64,000 nt of DNA, taken from assembly GCF_001418255.1 (NCBI RefSeq), contig NZ_LIPV01000007.1:124001-188000 (forward strand), read 5' to 3'. The notes under the pieces were generated by a model. That model was not told where the DNA came from. It saw only the letters and a list, made by a program, of their open reading frames with translations, and searched no databases. Made by a program: the position numbers and the translations under genes. This document shows, one piece after another, positions 38,801 through 48,143 of the stretch. Every line of letters starts with the position of its first letter. Position 1 is the stretch's first letter. Source of the DNA: Thiomonas bhubaneswarensis. Its GTDB lineage: Bacteria > Pseudomonadota > Gammaproteobacteria > Burkholderiales > Burkholderiaceae_C.

Positions 38801-40841
38801 AGCCCCACAGCCCGACCAGACCGTGGCCGCACCGAGCCGCGTTGCAGCTCGCAACGATGTTGAGCAAACCGTCATGACCGTCATGGAGAAGGTGCTCAAG
38901 CTACCCGCGCTGAGTGTGCATGACGACTTTTTCGCCCTGGGCGGACATTCGCTGCTGGCCGCGCAACTGATCGCACAACTCAACAATGCCTTTCAGTTGC
39001 ATCTTCCCTTCCGCTTGGTCTTTGAAGCGCCGACAGCCGAGCGCATGGCGCACGAGATTGCGCAACGGCTCGGCGATGGCAAGGCCAGATACCCCGTATT
39101 CCGGCATGACCCAACGCGCAAGACTGCTCCCCTGACTGCACAGCAGGAGCGCATCGCATTCATGGAGGAGCTTCATCCGGGACGGGTGACCTACAACACG
39201 CCATCGGCGCACCGATTGCGTGGCCCGTTCGACCTTGCGGCCTTTGAGCGTGCGTTTCATGCCATGGTGCAAAGGCAACCCGCCCTGCGCACCTTCATTC
39301 AGAAGGAGGCTGATGGCAGCCGCACTCAGGTCATTCAGGACGAACTGAAGATTGCAATCCCGTTCACCGATCTCAGCGGCATTGCGGAAAAACAGCGCGA
39401 AGCCGAGTTGATGCGTCAGATGCAGGCCATCGTCGATCAGCCCATGGACATTCATCAGGCCCCACTGTTTCGCGCCGCCCTGTTCAAGCTAGGCCCGTCA
39501 GAGCATGCGTTCCTGTTCATGCCGCACCACATCATCTGGGACGGCTGGTCTTTCGATCTGCTGTATGAGGAATTAGCGTCGGAATACACCGCCATGGTTG
39601 CAAATACGCCCCCCGCACCGCGCCCATTGCCGGGAACGTATGCCGACTATGCGCAGTGGCAGGCCGAATGGATGCAAAGCGAAGCCTTCGCCCAGCAACT
39701 CCATGCCTGGAACGCCCACATCAACAGCCTGCCAACACCCAAGGCGCCCAGCACCGACAAGCCGCGCACGGCAGGCATGACGGGCGAGGGTGCATCTGCA
39801 TGGGTACGCATCGACAAGACCTCGACGGAATCGCTGCGCGCGATCAGCTGCAAGGCCGACGTGACCATGACCACCCTCGCCCTTGCCGTCTATGCCGCAA
39901 TGATGGCGCAGACGGCTGGCAGTGAAACCATTTCCGTGGGGGTACCGGTGCGGGGACGCACCCTTGCTCAAATCGAATCGGTGATGGGATTCTTCAATAA
40001 CCTCATCCCCATTCAACTGCGTCTCGATCCCGACGAAACTGTGACCGCCTTGCTGCGCCGGGTCAAGCAGGAATTCCTCAACGCCCTCAACTACCAGGAC
40101 ATTCCCTTCGAGCGCCTCGCCATGGAGCCTGAGATGCTGGCACGCTCCAAACAGGCCGGGCTGTATCAGGTGTTGTTTTCCTTCCAGGATGCACGCGAAC
40201 GTCCACGTCAATGGGGGGAACTGATTCAGAGCAGCATCCTCATCTTCCAGAAGGGCGCCACCGAAGACCTCGGCCTGTGGCTCATGGAAGTACCGAGCGG
40301 CCTGGAAGGCGGGATGACCTATAACGCCGACATCTACACCGAAACCACGGCGACCCATCTTCGCGAGCGCTTCCTCGAACTCGTGCAAAGGTTGATCGCT
40401 GCGCCCGATCAAACCGTCGGTCAACTGCTCGACTCGGCCGCGTCGCCCTCCGCTCGCGCCCTGGCTCATCTGGCAGCCGCTGCCATCCCCGATCAAACGC
40501 CGCCGCCGAACGTCAAACCGCGGCAACAGCGCCGCGCCTTGACTGCAAGCGAGCAACTGCTGGCGGAAATCTGGAGTCCGCTGCTGGGCATCCCCGCTGG
40601 CGACATCCAGCCCCAGGACAATTACTTCGATCTGGGCGGGGATTCACTCTCAGCGCTGCAAGTCATCGCGCAATTGCATGCGCGCACCGGTCGGCGTGTC
40701 GACGCCCGATTGCTGGTGTTCGAGTCCTTCGAGCAATTCGCTCGCAAGCTCGATACCAGCAAGATCGAGGCGCCCGTGGCCGCGGCGCGCAAGGGCGGTC
40801 TCGTCAAGCGACTATTCGGCGGCCTTTCGCGCGGCGGCTGA
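35868..40841 (+). CDS. NRPS: C-A-T-C-T, no thioesterase
   Basis: This is a 1657-residue synthetase. Condensation domain 1 has HHIVCDGWS (His160, His161, Asp165); the adenylation domain has [11 protein letters not shown] and a pocket code read as DILQLGMVWK, close to glycine codes such as DILQLGLIWK; carrier Ser1028 lies in GGHSLL. Condensation domain 2 has HHIIWDGWS (His1220, His1221, Asp1225) and the terminal carrier has Ser1593 in GGDSL. All motifs are intact. The last module has no A domain and no TE or reductase, so loading and release must involve other proteins or water/amine acceptors. The start overlaps the previous stop (ATGATGA), so the two synthetases form one assembly line. GC content falls from about 38.85 kb onwards, covering the last C-T module. 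Confidence 0.88.
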   Translation: MMNDLSHASSATAVDYDPFADAAPVARVVPTTEAQREIWLACQLGGDATLAYNESITLHLHGAFDLQPLSAAVRNLTDRHDALRATLSADGQQLLIAAHLALDIPVDDLRGLAPDQRDAALSQAAAQAVSTPFDLQQGPLFRARLLRLADDHVALLLSAHHIVCDGWSFGVLVSEIGALYAAQRGEAPEPDAPASFASFAQALAEREGTEAHRADEAYWLGRYATVPAVLELPCDHTRPATRVFSSRRIDHVLPANLVSGVRQLGAKSGASLFSTLLCTFGALLQRLSGNDDVVVGVPAAGQTLPGFETVVGHGVNLLPLRLMPDAAAPLAQSLPAVQSAVLDAFEHQHYTFGTLLQKLLIERDASRVPLAPVMFNLDQAIDLRSFGELRVNVSSNPRQAENFELFVNAVPLPDGGLQLECQYAAALFDDITVRRWLASYQTLLSRLCAAPEQALGSIDIVTEADRQQLAQLNATAVPLPPGLMLHQLLHAQALRTPEATAQIAGGVPQSYAQLWAQAHRIAHALRARGVQRGSRVGLCLPRDADMLPALLGVLVAGAGYVPLDPSFPTSRLADMAEDAELALLIAKSTSAEALPWPREQSLWLDADAAIIAAQPDTAPQPDAERDATPESLAYMIYTSGSTGKPKGVMLPHRAVVNFLLAVTQRPGLKAGDMLLAVTTLSFDIAVLELLLPLANGATVLLASREQAADGFALRDLLERHPVTALQATPSTWRLLLSAGWSGNRQLKALVGGEPLPADLAAQLLRSSGEVWNMYGPTETTVWSTCWRVQEDPAGIAIGTPLANTQVWVLDQRGQLCPIGVPGEIHIGGASVALGYWRRETLTAERFIPDAFSTEPGARLYRTGDRGRWRNDGQLEHLGRLDFQVKLRGFRIELGDIESHLTQHPDVAQAVALVREDTPGDARLVAYVVPPQGHTAPTAAALRAHLSASLPAYMMPQHFVALDKLPLLPNGKIDRKRLPAPQPDQTVAAPSRVAARNDVEQTVMTVMEKVLKLPALSVHDDFFALGGHSLLAAQLIAQLNNAFQLHLPFRLVFEAPTAERMAHEIAQRLGDGKARYPVFRHDPTRKTAPLTAQQERIAFMEELHPGRVTYNTPSAHRLRGPFDLAAFERAFHAMVQRQPALRTFIQKEADGSRTQVIQDELKIAIPFTDLSGIAEKQREAELMRQMQAIVDQPMDIHQAPLFRAALFKLGPSEHAFLFMPHHIIWDGWSFDLLYEELASEYTAMVANTPPAPRPLPGTYADYAQWQAEWMQSEAFAQQLHAWNAHINSLPTPKAPSTDKPRTAGMTGEGASAWVRIDKTSTESLRAISCKADVTMTTLALAVYAAMMAQTAGSETISVGVPVRGRTLAQIESVMGFFNNLIPIQLRLDPDETVTALLRRVKQEFLNALNYQDIPFERLAMEPEMLARSKQAGLYQVLFSFQDARERPRQWGELIQSSILIFQKGATEDLGLWLMEVPSGLEGGMTYNADIYTETTATHLRERFLELVQRLIAAPDQTVGQLLDSAASPSARALAHLAAAAIPDQTPPPNVKPRQQRRALTASEQLLAEIWSPLLGIPAGDIQPQDNYFDLGGDSLSALQVIAQLHARTGRRVDARLLVFESFEQFARKLDTSKIEAPVAAARKGGLVKRLFGGLSRGG

Positions 40842-40855
40842 CGAAGCAGCTCCCC

Positions 40856-41311
40856 CTACCCTCGCCCCGCCGCCTCCACGCCCTGGTTCGCCAGGGCGTC
40901 GGCCCGTTCGTTGCCGGGGTCGCCGGTGTGGCCGCGCACCCAGACCCAGCGCAGCGCGTGCGGGGCGGCGGCTTTTTCCAGGCGCTGCCAGAGATCGACG
41001 TTTTTCACCGGCTTTTTATCGGCCGTGGTCCAACCCCGGCGCTTCCAGCCGGCGATCCACTCGGTCATGCCCTTGAGCACGTATTGCGAGTCGGTGTGCA
41101 GCAGCACCCGGCTGGGGCGTTTGAGGGTTTCGAGGGCTTGAATAGCGGCCATGAGTTCCATGCGGTTGTTGGTGGTCTGCGCCTCGCCGCCGTGTAGGGT
41201 TTTTTCATGCGCGCCGCTGCGCAGCACCACGCCCCAGCCGCCAGGGCCGGGGTTGCCTTTGCAGGCGCCGTCGGTGTAGATGATGATTTCAGGGTCGGTC
41301 TCGTTCGTCAT
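40856..41311 (-). CDS. rnhA: Ribonuclease HI
   Basis: This 151-residue enzyme cleaves the RNA strand of RNA-DNA hybrids. The catalytic acidic residues are visible: Asp in [13 protein letters not shown], Glu in NRMELMAAI, Asp in LHTDSQYV and the late Asp in GNERADALA. The start at 41311 gives the usual length; the frame remains open further upstream but with unrelated sequence. Convergent with the NRPS gene, 14 bases apart. Confidence 0.96.
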   Translation of the reverse strand: MTNETDPEIIIYTDGACKGNPGPGGWGVVLRSGAHEKTLHGGEAQTTNNRMELMAAIQALETLKRPSRVLLHTDSQYVLKGMTEWIAGWKRRGWTTADKKPVKNVDLWQRLEKAAAPHALRWVWVRGHTGDPGNERADALANQGVEAAGRG

Positions 41312-41316
41312 GTCGT

Positions 41317-42204
41317 TCAGATTTTTCTGGCTTGTCGCTGCGCCACGGGTTGCAGCGCCACGGCGCGGCGCTTGGTGCGCATCTCCACCTTGCCGACCAG
41401 GCGCATGGCGGGTACGCGCTTGATCGCGGCGAGAAAATACACCGCGCCGAACACGGGCCACCAGCGGTCGCCCGCCTTGTCCATGAAGCGCCAGCGGTGC
41501 AGCCACAGCGGCGAGCACAGCGCCGGGCGGTAGCAGCCGAAGCGGCCCTGCGTCACCTCGAAGCTGAGCAGCCGCAGCCAGTCGCGCACGCGGCGGGGGG
41601 CGAGAAATTCGCCTTGCTGCGGCAGGTACCAGCCGCCGCCGACGCGGCCGACGAGCTGCCGCATGCCCCACAGGCTCCAGGTGTTGAAGCCGCTGATGAC
41701 GACCTGCCCGCCGGGCACCAGCACGCGCTCAACCTCGCGCAGGCAGGCGTGGGGGTCGTCCACGCCTTCAAGCGTGTGCGGCAGCACCACCAGATCGAGC
41801 GACTGCGCGGGAAACGGCAGGGCGGTGAAGTCGCATTGCAGGTGTTCGGTGTGGATGGCGTGCAAATCGGACGGCGACGACTCGGGCTGGGCCTGGGCAT
41901 TTTCTGCGGCCACACCCACCGCATCGACCAGACCCGGCTCGGCATACACCGGCTCGCCGCCGTAATGCTCGGGCAGCAGGCAGACTGGGCGCACGCTCGG
42001 CCCGTCGAAGGTGGCCTGCGGGGCGCCATCGAGGGCCAGCCAGCGATGCGGCATGCGGTTGTGCGCCAGGCCCTGCAGCGCCGGGTTGCCGAGTTGCAGG
42101 GCGTGATAGCCGAAAATATCGCTCACCACACGGTCGATCTGGCTCTGTTCCCAAGCCAGCGCATAGCGACCGGGCGGCGTCTGCAGCCAGTGCTGCAGGC
42201 TCAT
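41317..42204 (-). CDS. SAM-dependent methyltransferase (class I, type 11-like)
   Basis: This 295-residue protein has a methyltransferase core in its middle: an acidic loop ([39 protein letters not shown]) and [14 protein letters not shown]. The usual glycine-rich motif I is poorly preserved, which is common in the gloB-linked family. A basic C-terminus ([19 protein letters not shown]) may bind nucleic acid or membrane. Located between rnhA and the divergent gloB, as in many betaproteobacteria; substrate unknown. An alternative start is at 42234, overlapping gloB. Confidence 0.8.
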   Translation of the reverse strand: MSLQHWLQTPPGRYALAWEQSQIDRVVSDIFGYHALQLGNPALQGLAHNRMPHRWLALDGAPQATFDGPSVRPVCLLPEHYGGEPVYAEPGLVDAVGVAAENAQAQPESSPSDLHAIHTEHLQCDFTALPFPAQSLDLVVLPHTLEGVDDPHACLREVERVLVPGGQVVISGFNTWSLWGMRQLVGRVGGGWYLPQQGEFLAPRRVRDWLRLLSFEVTQGRFGCYRPALCSPLWLHRWRFMDKAGDRWWPVFGAVYFLAAIKRVPAMRLVGKVEMRTKRRAVALQPVAQRQARKI

Positions 42205-42228
42205 CGAAGGCCACAGATCGGAGTCACC

Positions 42229-43038
42229 ATGCATACAGAAGCGCTTGCAGCCTTTCGGGATAACTACATCTGGTTGATCCGGCCCGACGCGAACGATCCG
42301 CGCACGCTGGTTGTGGACCCGGGCGACGCCGCGCCGGTGATCGATGCCTTCGAGCGGCGCGGCCTGGAACTGCGCGGCATTCTAGTCACCCACCATCACA
42401 GCGACCACGTGGGCGGCATCACCGACCTGCTGCAGTGGTGGCAGGCGAGGCACCCTGCCGATGCGGCGCCCGTCTGGGGGCCGGCAGGCGAGGCCATCCC
42501 GCATCGCACCCAGCCCCTGCGCGAGGGCGATACGTTCACGCCGCAGGGCTGGCCGGTGCGGTTCGAGGTGCTCGAAGTGCCGGGTCATACCCTGGGGCAT
42601 ATCGCCTATGTGGCCCGCCCGCTGCAGGGCGATCAGGCGGCGCTGTTCTGCGGCGACACGCTGTTTTCCGCGGGCTGCGGCCGCCTGTTCGAAGGAACCC
42701 CGGCCCAAATGCATCATTCTTTGAACAAACTGATGCAACTCCCTGAAAATACGACCGTAAATTGTGCCCACGAGTACACCCTCTCTAATCTACAATTCGC
42801 CCGGTCTGCAGACCCCATGAACGAGGCGGTGGTGGCGCACCAGCAACGGTGCCTGGCCTTGCGCGCCAACGGGCAGCCCACCTTGCCCAGTTCCATCGGT
42901 CTGGAGAAAAGCATCAACCCGTTTGTGCGCACCGGCGAACCCGGCGTGTTGCAGGCGCTGGAGCGTTACAGGGGCCAAAGGCCGCAAGATGCATTGCAGG
43001 CACTGGCCTGGTTGCGAGAGTGGAAAAACGATTTCTAG
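42229..43038 (+). CDS. gloB: Hydroxyacylglutathione hydrolase (glyoxalase II)
   Basis: This 269-residue metallo-beta-lactamase-fold enzyme hydrolyses S-lactoylglutathione to lactate and glutathione in methylglyoxal detoxification. The metal motif THHHSDHVGG, the metal-bridging FCGDTLFSAGCGRLFEG and the CAHEYTLSNLQFA histidine are intact, and the C-terminal HxxH-type glutathione domain (LRANGQPTLPSS) is present. A shadow frame extends far upstream, but homology starts at 42229. Confidence 0.95.
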   Translation: MHTEALAAFRDNYIWLIRPDANDPRTLVVDPGDAAPVIDAFERRGLELRGILVTHHHSDHVGGITDLLQWWQARHPADAAPVWGPAGEAIPHRTQPLREGDTFTPQGWPVRFEVLEVPGHTLGHIAYVARPLQGDQAALFCGDTLFSAGCGRLFEGTPAQMHHSLNKLMQLPENTTVNCAHEYTLSNLQFARSADPMNEAVVAHQQRCLALRANGQPTLPSSIGLEKSINPFVRTGEPGVLQALERYRGQRPQDALQALAWLREWKNDF

Positions 43039-43050
43039 GGGTGAGTACCG

Positions 43051-44736
43051 ATGCAGCAACTGAGACGACTGCGATTCTGGGCGCTGGGTGCAATGGTCGC
43101 AATGGCCGCCGGATGCGCCGCCGTCCCTCCCGCCGCCAAGACCTCCGCCGCATCGCCTCCCCCCAGTCCCTCTCCCCAGACCGCCTCCGTCACCGAACCC
43201 CCCGCTGCTCCCGAAACCCCGCTGCAGGCCGAGACGCTCGCCAGTGCGCCGGTCACACCCACCGAGCAGACAGCGCTGCAGGACGACACCAAGGACATCA
43301 CCCCGCAATACGCCGACATCTGGCAGCGCATCCGCGCCGGGTTCGCCATTCCTGATATGGACAGCCCACTGGTGGACCAGGCCGCGCAGTGGTACGTCTC
43401 TCGGCCCGACTATGTGGCCCGCATGACCGAGCGTGCTCGCAAGTATCTCTACTACACCGTGCAGGAAGTGCAAAAGCGCGGCATGCCCACCGAGCTGGCG
43501 CTGCTGCCTTTCATCGAGAGCGCCTACAACCCCGACGCGCGCTCAGTGGCGCATGCGGTGGGCATGTGGCAGTTCATTCCCTCCACCGGCAAGCACTACA
43601 ACCTGAAGCAGAACCTGTTCCAGGACGACCGCCGCAGCGTGCTGGCCTCCACCAACGCCGCGCTCGACTATCTGCAGAACCTCTACAACATGTTCGGCAA
43701 CTGGCAGATCGCCCTGGCCGCCTACAACTGGGGCGAGGGCAGCGTACAGCGCGCCATTGCCTACAACAAGGCGCATAACCTGCCGGTGGACTATCAAGAC
43801 CTGCGCATGCCCAATGAAACGCGCAATTACTATCCCAAGCTGCAGGCGGTGAAAGACATCATCTCCGATCCCGCCAAGTACGGCATCACCCTGCCCGACA
43901 TTCCCGATCATCCGTACTTCAAAGCCGTCACCATCACCCGCGACATCGACGTGTCGCTTGCAGCCAAGCTCGCGGGCATGACCGTTGAAGAATTCCGCTC
44001 GCTCAACCCGGCCTACACCAAGCCGGTCATTCTCGGGGCGACCAATCCGCGCATTCTCATGCCGTATGACAACGCCACGCATTTCGCCCAGGCGCTGCAG
44101 GCCTACAACGGCCCGCTGTCTACCTGGACGGCCTACACGGTGAAGTCCACGCAGTCGCCGGTGCAACTGGCCCGCACGCTCGACATCAGCGAAGCCATGC
44201 TGCGCGACACCAACGACATTCCGGCGCGGCAGCTCATCAAGGCGGGTTCGACCGTGCTGATCCCCAAGGCCGACGATCAGGCCAACAAGAACGTCAGCGC
44301 CGCCATCGCCGAAAACGCCGTGCTGGCCTTCGCCCCCGAGGCGCCGCCGGGGCGCCGCATGGTGTTGCGCGTGGGCAAGTATGGTGATTCGGTGGAACGG
44401 GTCGCGCACCGCTATCACCTCAGCCCGCTGCAGGTGGCTCAGTGGAACCGCACCACGGAGCGCGGCATTTTCCGCAAGGGTCAGTTCGTGACCATTTACG
44501 TCACCCACACGCCGCGCATTTTCGTGGCCGAGCGCAAGGCTGACCAGCGCCGGGTGGTGGCCGAGCGCAAGACCGAGAAACGGCGTGTGGTGGCCGAGCG
44601 CAAACCGCAGATCAAGCGCCGCAACATCGTGCGCAAACCCGTCAAGGTCGCCGAACGTCAGCGCACAGAGCGCAAGGATCTGCGCTACAGCGTGCAGACG
44701 CGCGACAAGCGCCTGATCGACGTCGCGCAGCAGTAA
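43051..44736 (+). CDS. mltD: MltD-like lytic transglycosylase lipoprotein with LysM domains
   Basis: This 561-residue lipoprotein has a lipobox MAAGC (Cys22), a Pro/Ala/Ser linker to about residue 75 and an SLT domain with the catalytic Glu in LLPFIESAYNPDARS and the GMWQFIPSTGKHYNL and NWGEGSVQRAI motifs. LysM-type modules occupy about 290-340, 360-410 and 430-475. The last 65 residues are Arg/Lys-rich with RRVVAERK repeats, not a usual part of MltD; they could bind anionic cell-wall polymers. It starts 12 bases after gloB. Confidence 0.9.
   Translation: MQQLRRLRFWALGAMVAMAAGCAAVPPAAKTSAASPPPSPSPQTASVTEPPAAPETPLQAETLASAPVTPTEQTALQDDTKDITPQYADIWQRIRAGFAIPDMDSPLVDQAAQWYVSRPDYVARMTERARKYLYYTVQEVQKRGMPTELALLPFIESAYNPDARSVAHAVGMWQFIPSTGKHYNLKQNLFQDDRRSVLASTNAALDYLQNLYNMFGNWQIALAAYNWGEGSVQRAIAYNKAHNLPVDYQDLRMPNETRNYYPKLQAVKDIISDPAKYGITLPDIPDHPYFKAVTITRDIDVSLAAKLAGMTVEEFRSLNPAYTKPVILGATNPRILMPYDNATHFAQALQAYNGPLSTWTAYTVKSTQSPVQLARTLDISEAMLRDTNDIPARQLIKAGSTVLIPKADDQANKNVSAAIAENAVLAFAPEAPPGRRMVLRVGKYGDSVERVAHRYHLSPLQVAQWNRTTERGIFRKGQFVTIYVTHTPRIFVAERKADQRRVVAERKTEKRRVVAERKPQIKRRNIVRKPVKVAERQRTERKDLRYSVQTRDKRLIDVAQQ
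44524..44611 (+). repeat. Tandem repeat encoding (V)VAERK units
   Basis: Three near-identical copies of gtggccgagcgcaa, about 33 bases apart, encode RRVVAERK units at the C-terminus of the MltD-like protein. Confidence 0.7.
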
Positions 44737-44780
44737 ACGTGCGGTACGGCGCGCTCGCGCCGATTGATACTGACAGACCG

Positions 44781-46034
44781 CTAGACCGCGCCGCTCTCGC
44801 GCAGGGCCGCGATCTGCGCCGCATCCAGCCCCAGTTCGGCGAGCACTTCGTCGGTATGCGCGCCCAGGGCCGGGCCGAGCCAGCGCGTGGCACCGGGGGT
44901 CTGGGACAGCCGCGGCGCCGGGGCGGGCAGATCGACCGGGGTGCCGTCGGCCAGGGTGTGCGCCTCTATCATGCCGCGCGCCTGAAACTGCGGGTCGGCC
45001 ACGACATCGGCAATGCTGTAAATGCGCGTGGCGGGCACCTCTGCCGCGCGCATGGCCTGCACGATGGCGTCGGGCTGCTGTGTCGCGGCCCATTGCTGGA
45101 TGGCCGCGTCGATCTCGTCGGCACGCGCCATGCGGCCCGGATTGCGCGCCAAGCCGGGATCGTCGGCCATGTCGGCGCGGCCGATGGCCAGCATCAGGCG
45201 GCGGAAGATCGCGTCGCCATTGCCCGAAATCTGCACCCACTCGCCCCCCTTGCTGCGGTAGACATTCGACGGCGTGATGCCCGGAATACTGGTGCCGGTG
45301 CGCTGCCGCACGGTGCCGTCGTAGCTGTATTCCATCAGCGTGCTCTCCAGCATGTTGAACACACTCTCGGTCAGCGCCACATCGACCACTTGTCCCTCGC
45401 CGCCGGTGTGGCCATTCCAGCGCCCGCCAGTGGCGTCGCGGTGGCGCAGCGCGGCCAGCGCGCCAAACGCGGCGTGCAGGGCGGCGATCGAGTCGCCCAG
45501 CGACAGATTGGCGCGCATCGGCGGGCGGTCGGGGTCGCCCGTCACGTAGCGCATACCGCCCATGGCCTCAGCAATCGCGCCGAAGCCCGGCTGCGAGCGC
45601 ATCGGCCCGCTCTGGCCGAAGCCGGAGATACGCACCATCACCAGACTGGGGTTGACCGCACGCAGTGCTTCCCAGCCGAGGCCGAGTTTTTCCAGTGCGC
45701 CCGGGCGCATGTTCTCCACCACCACGTCGGCGCGCTCGACGAGCCTCAGCACGATGTCGCGCCCTTCGGGATGCTTGAGGTTGACGGTGATGCAGCGCTT
45801 GTTGCGCGCCTGCGCCGCCCACCAGAGCGATTCGCCCTTGTGCAGCTTGCGCCAACTGCGCAAGGGGTCGCCACCCGGATCGTCGCCCTGCGCGGGCGAT
45901 TCGATTTTGATCACATCGGCGCCGAACTCGGCCATCAGCCGGGTGGCGAAAGGGCCGGCGATCAGGCTGCCCAGCTCGATCACGCGCAGGCCGTCGAGCG
46001 CACCGCGCGGCACTGAAGAGGTCGACTCATCCAT
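44781..46034 (-). CDS. Family III CoA-transferase (CaiB/BaiF)
   Basis: This 417-residue protein moves CoA between carboxylic acids. The N-terminal signature LDGLRVIELGSLIAGPFATRLMAEFGADVIKIE and the family Asp (SLGDSIAALHAAFGAL) are present. Related enzymes act on formyl-, succinyl-, carnitine- or methylsuccinyl-derived CoA esters; the substrate here cannot be told. ATG 46034 overlaps the end of the MAPEG gene by 8 bases; another ATG at 46046 is possible. Confidence 0.9.
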   Translation of the reverse strand: MDESTSSVPRGALDGLRVIELGSLIAGPFATRLMAEFGADVIKIESPAQGDDPGGDPLRSWRKLHKGESLWWAAQARNKRCITVNLKHPEGRDIVLRLVERADVVVENMRPGALEKLGLGWEALRAVNPSLVMVRISGFGQSGPMRSQPGFGAIAEAMGGMRYVTGDPDRPPMRANLSLGDSIAALHAAFGALAALRHRDATGGRWNGHTGGEGQVVDVALTESVFNMLESTLMEYSYDGTVRQRTGTSIPGITPSNVYRSKGGEWVQISGNGDAIFRRLMLAIGRADMADDPGLARNPGRMARADEIDAAIQQWAATQQPDAIVQAMRAAEVPATRIYSIADVVADPQFQARGMIEAHTLADGTPVDLPAPAPRLSQTPGATRWLGPALGAHTDEVLAELGLDAAQIAALRESGAV

Positions 46035-46425
46035 AAAACGGGGCAAACAGCAATGCGATATTGACCAGCAGGGCCAGCCCCCATACCGCGGAGCGCAGCG
46101 AGGCCTTGTCGTTCAGATAGCACCACAGATAGAAGGCGCGCAGCACCAGCCAGGCGATGAGCAGGCCATTGACCAGCGGCAGCGGCGCCTTCAGGTACAG
46201 CGCGAACAAGGCCGCCGCAAACAGGAAAGGCAGCGCCTCGAAGCTGTTGGCCTGCGCCGCATTGGCACGGCGTCTGCGCGGGTCGGTCTGGCGTTCCAGC
46301 CATAGCCTGGGCTCGTTGTTGTCGTAGCGGTTGTCCTGCGAACGAAAGGTGCCCGCCTTGGCCTTGCCCGCGGCGACGATGGGCAGTTGCGAGGCGATGA
46401 GCAGCAAGATGGCTGTGAGCAGCAT
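46027..46425 (-). CDS. MAPEG-family membrane protein
   Basis: This 132-residue protein has about four hydrophobic spans and the family signature RRRRANAAQANSFEALPFLFAAALF (cf. ERVQRAHLNALEN-like motifs of MAPEG proteins). The eukaryotic members are glutathione-dependent membrane enzymes; bacterial homologues such as this are uncharacterised. The start at 46425 has a GGAG site. The gene overlaps the CoA-transferase by eight bases and so is in an operon with it. Confidence 0.85.
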   Translation of the reverse strand: MLLTAILLLIASQLPIVAAGKAKAGTFRSQDNRYDNNEPRLWLERQTDPRRRRANAAQANSFEALPFLFAAALFALYLKAPLPLVNGLLIAWLVLRAFYLWCYLNDKASLRSAVWGLALLVNIALLFAPFYG

Positions 46426-46455
46426 GGGCGTTCTCCGTAGAGGAATGTGCAGCAT

Positions 46456-46489
46456 ACAAAAACCAAGGGCCGACGATGTCGGCCCTTGG
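46456..46489 (-). terminator. Intrinsic terminator of the symporter operon
   Basis: A twelve-pair stem (ccaagggccgac 46463-46474 with gtcggcccttgg 46478-46489) is followed on the minus strand by TTTTTG. It lies about 110 bases after the stop of the symporter gene. Confidence 0.85.
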
Positions 46490-46600
46490 CACTGCCGTCG
46501 CGTTCGAACGCGATCTTCAGGGAGCTAAACCCAGCAGCCAGTCGCAACTGACGTGATACTCGCCATCATCCCGCGCCCTCATGGACAATCTGGGTTAAAC

Positions 46601-48139
46601 CTAACCCGCGTAGTCCGCAGCCACGGTGGCGTCCTGCGGGTTCGCCATGCCCAGCGCCCGTATGACCACCGTCGCCACCACGGCCACGACGAAATTGAGC
46701 ACCAGGGCGTACAGCCCGATGTAGGCCGGAATCACCATGCCTGCGAGGTGCAGCGCATAACCCGACGACTTGAAGCCGCTGAGCGAAGCCGCCCAGATAC
46801 CCCAGACCAGGCCGACGGCCCAACCCAGCAGCAGCGCCTTGGCGTCGAACCAGCGGGTGTAGATGCCCGAGACGATGGCCGGCAGGGTCTGCAGAATCAG
46901 GATGCCGCCCAGCAGTTGCAACTGGATGGCGTAAGTCAGCGGCAGGAACACGATGAACAGCAGCGCGCCGAACTTCACGATCAGCGACACCAGCTTGGCC
47001 ATGTCGGTTTCCTTCTGCGGCGTGCAGTTGGGATTGAGATAGGCCTTGTAGATGTTGCGGGTGAAAAGATTCGCCGCCGCGATCGACATGATGGCCGCGG
47101 GCACCAGCGCACCGATCGCCACCGCCGCGAAGCCCACGCCCACGAACCAGCTCGGGAAGAAATGCAGCAGCAGGCCAGGCATGGCGAACTGCGGGCCGTA
47201 CTGCTTGAAGTACGGCGCCAGATCAGGCAGCTTGGCAATACCCGAGGCGTAGGCCATATAGCCCAGCAAGGCAATCAGCCCCAGCATGAACGAATAGGCC
47301 GGCAGAAACACCCAGTTGCGGCGCAGGGTGTTGGGGCCCTTCGCGGAAAGCACCGCGGTGGTCGCGTGGGGATACAGCATCAGCGCCAGCGCCGAGCCGA
47401 AAGCCAGCGTGGGATAGAACGACTGCAGGCCCAGATTGCCCTCCTTCACCGGCGGCAGCAGCAGGTGCTCCTTGGGGATGGCGGCGAAGATGCTGCCGAA
47501 GCCGCCGAGCTTGTAAGGCACGACGATGATCAGCGCAATGACCGTGATGTAGACCAGCAGATCCTTGACCACCGCGATCGACGCCGGAGCGCGCAGCCCG
47601 CTGGTGTAGGTGAAGGCGGCCAGAATGACAAAAGCGATGATCAGCGGCAGGTCACCCATCAGCCCATGCGTGGAAAAACCCAGCCCGCCGATCACCACCT
47701 GAATGCCCACGAGCTGCAGCGCGATGTAAGGCATGGTGGCGACGATACCGGTCACCGCGATGGCCAGAGCCAGACCCGGGCTGCCGTAGCGGCCGGCGAC
47801 GAAGTCGGACGCGGTGATGAAGTTGTGCTTCCTTGCGACGATCCACAGCCGCGGCAGGATGGCGAACACCATCGGATAGACCAGCACGGTGTAGGGCAGC
47901 GCGAAGAAGCCCAGCGCCCCGGCACCGAACACCAGCGCGGGAACCGCGACGAAGGTGTAGGCGGTGTAGAGGTCGCCGCCGATCAGAAACCAGGTGATCC
48001 ACGAGCCGAAGCGGCGGCCGCCCAGGCCCCACTCGTGCAGATGGTTCAGATCACCTTTGCGCCAATGCGCCGAGACGAAGCCGAGGATGGTGATGAACAG
48101 GAACAGCGCGATGAAGACGACGGTAGCGACGATGTTCAT
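46601..48139 (-). CDS. mctP: Sodium:solute symporter, MctP-like monocarboxylate permease
   Basis: This 512-residue protein has about 13 membrane spans and the SSS-family pattern GLGGRRFGSWITWFLIGGDLYTAYTF near residue 40, RKHNFITASDFVAGRYGS and a later ALVPAAIMSIAAANLFTRNIYK segment. The pairing with a tiny DUF3311 protein, encoded 4 bases upstream, is characteristic of MctP-type carriers of lactate, pyruvate, propionate or acetate. Acetate import would suit the acs gene at the other end of the window, but the substrate is inference. Confidence 0.88.
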   Translation of the reverse strand: MNIVATVVFIALFLFITILGFVSAHWRKGDLNHLHEWGLGGRRFGSWITWFLIGGDLYTAYTFVAVPALVFGAGALGFFALPYTVLVYPMVFAILPRLWIVARKHNFITASDFVAGRYGSPGLALAIAVTGIVATMPYIALQLVGIQVVIGGLGFSTHGLMGDLPLIIAFVILAAFTYTSGLRAPASIAVVKDLLVYITVIALIIVVPYKLGGFGSIFAAIPKEHLLLPPVKEGNLGLQSFYPTLAFGSALALMLYPHATTAVLSAKGPNTLRRNWVFLPAYSFMLGLIALLGYMAYASGIAKLPDLAPYFKQYGPQFAMPGLLLHFFPSWFVGVGFAAVAIGALVPAAIMSIAAANLFTRNIYKAYLNPNCTPQKETDMAKLVSLIVKFGALLFIVFLPLTYAIQLQLLGGILILQTLPAIVSGIYTRWFDAKALLLGWAVGLVWGIWAASLSGFKSSGYALHLAGMVIPAYIGLYALVLNFVVAVVATVVIRALGMANPQDATVAADYAG

Positions 48140-48143
48140 GGCT

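Noticed and set aside
35868-40841. A thioesterase domain at the end of the second NRPS
   Set aside because: After the last carrier (Ser1593) only about 65 residues remain, with no GxSxG motif and too short for a TE domain.
44747-44762. Terminator between mltD and the CoA-transferase gene
   Set aside because: The inverted repeat cggcgcg/cgcgccg has a two-base loop and no T-run on either strand, so it is not convincing.
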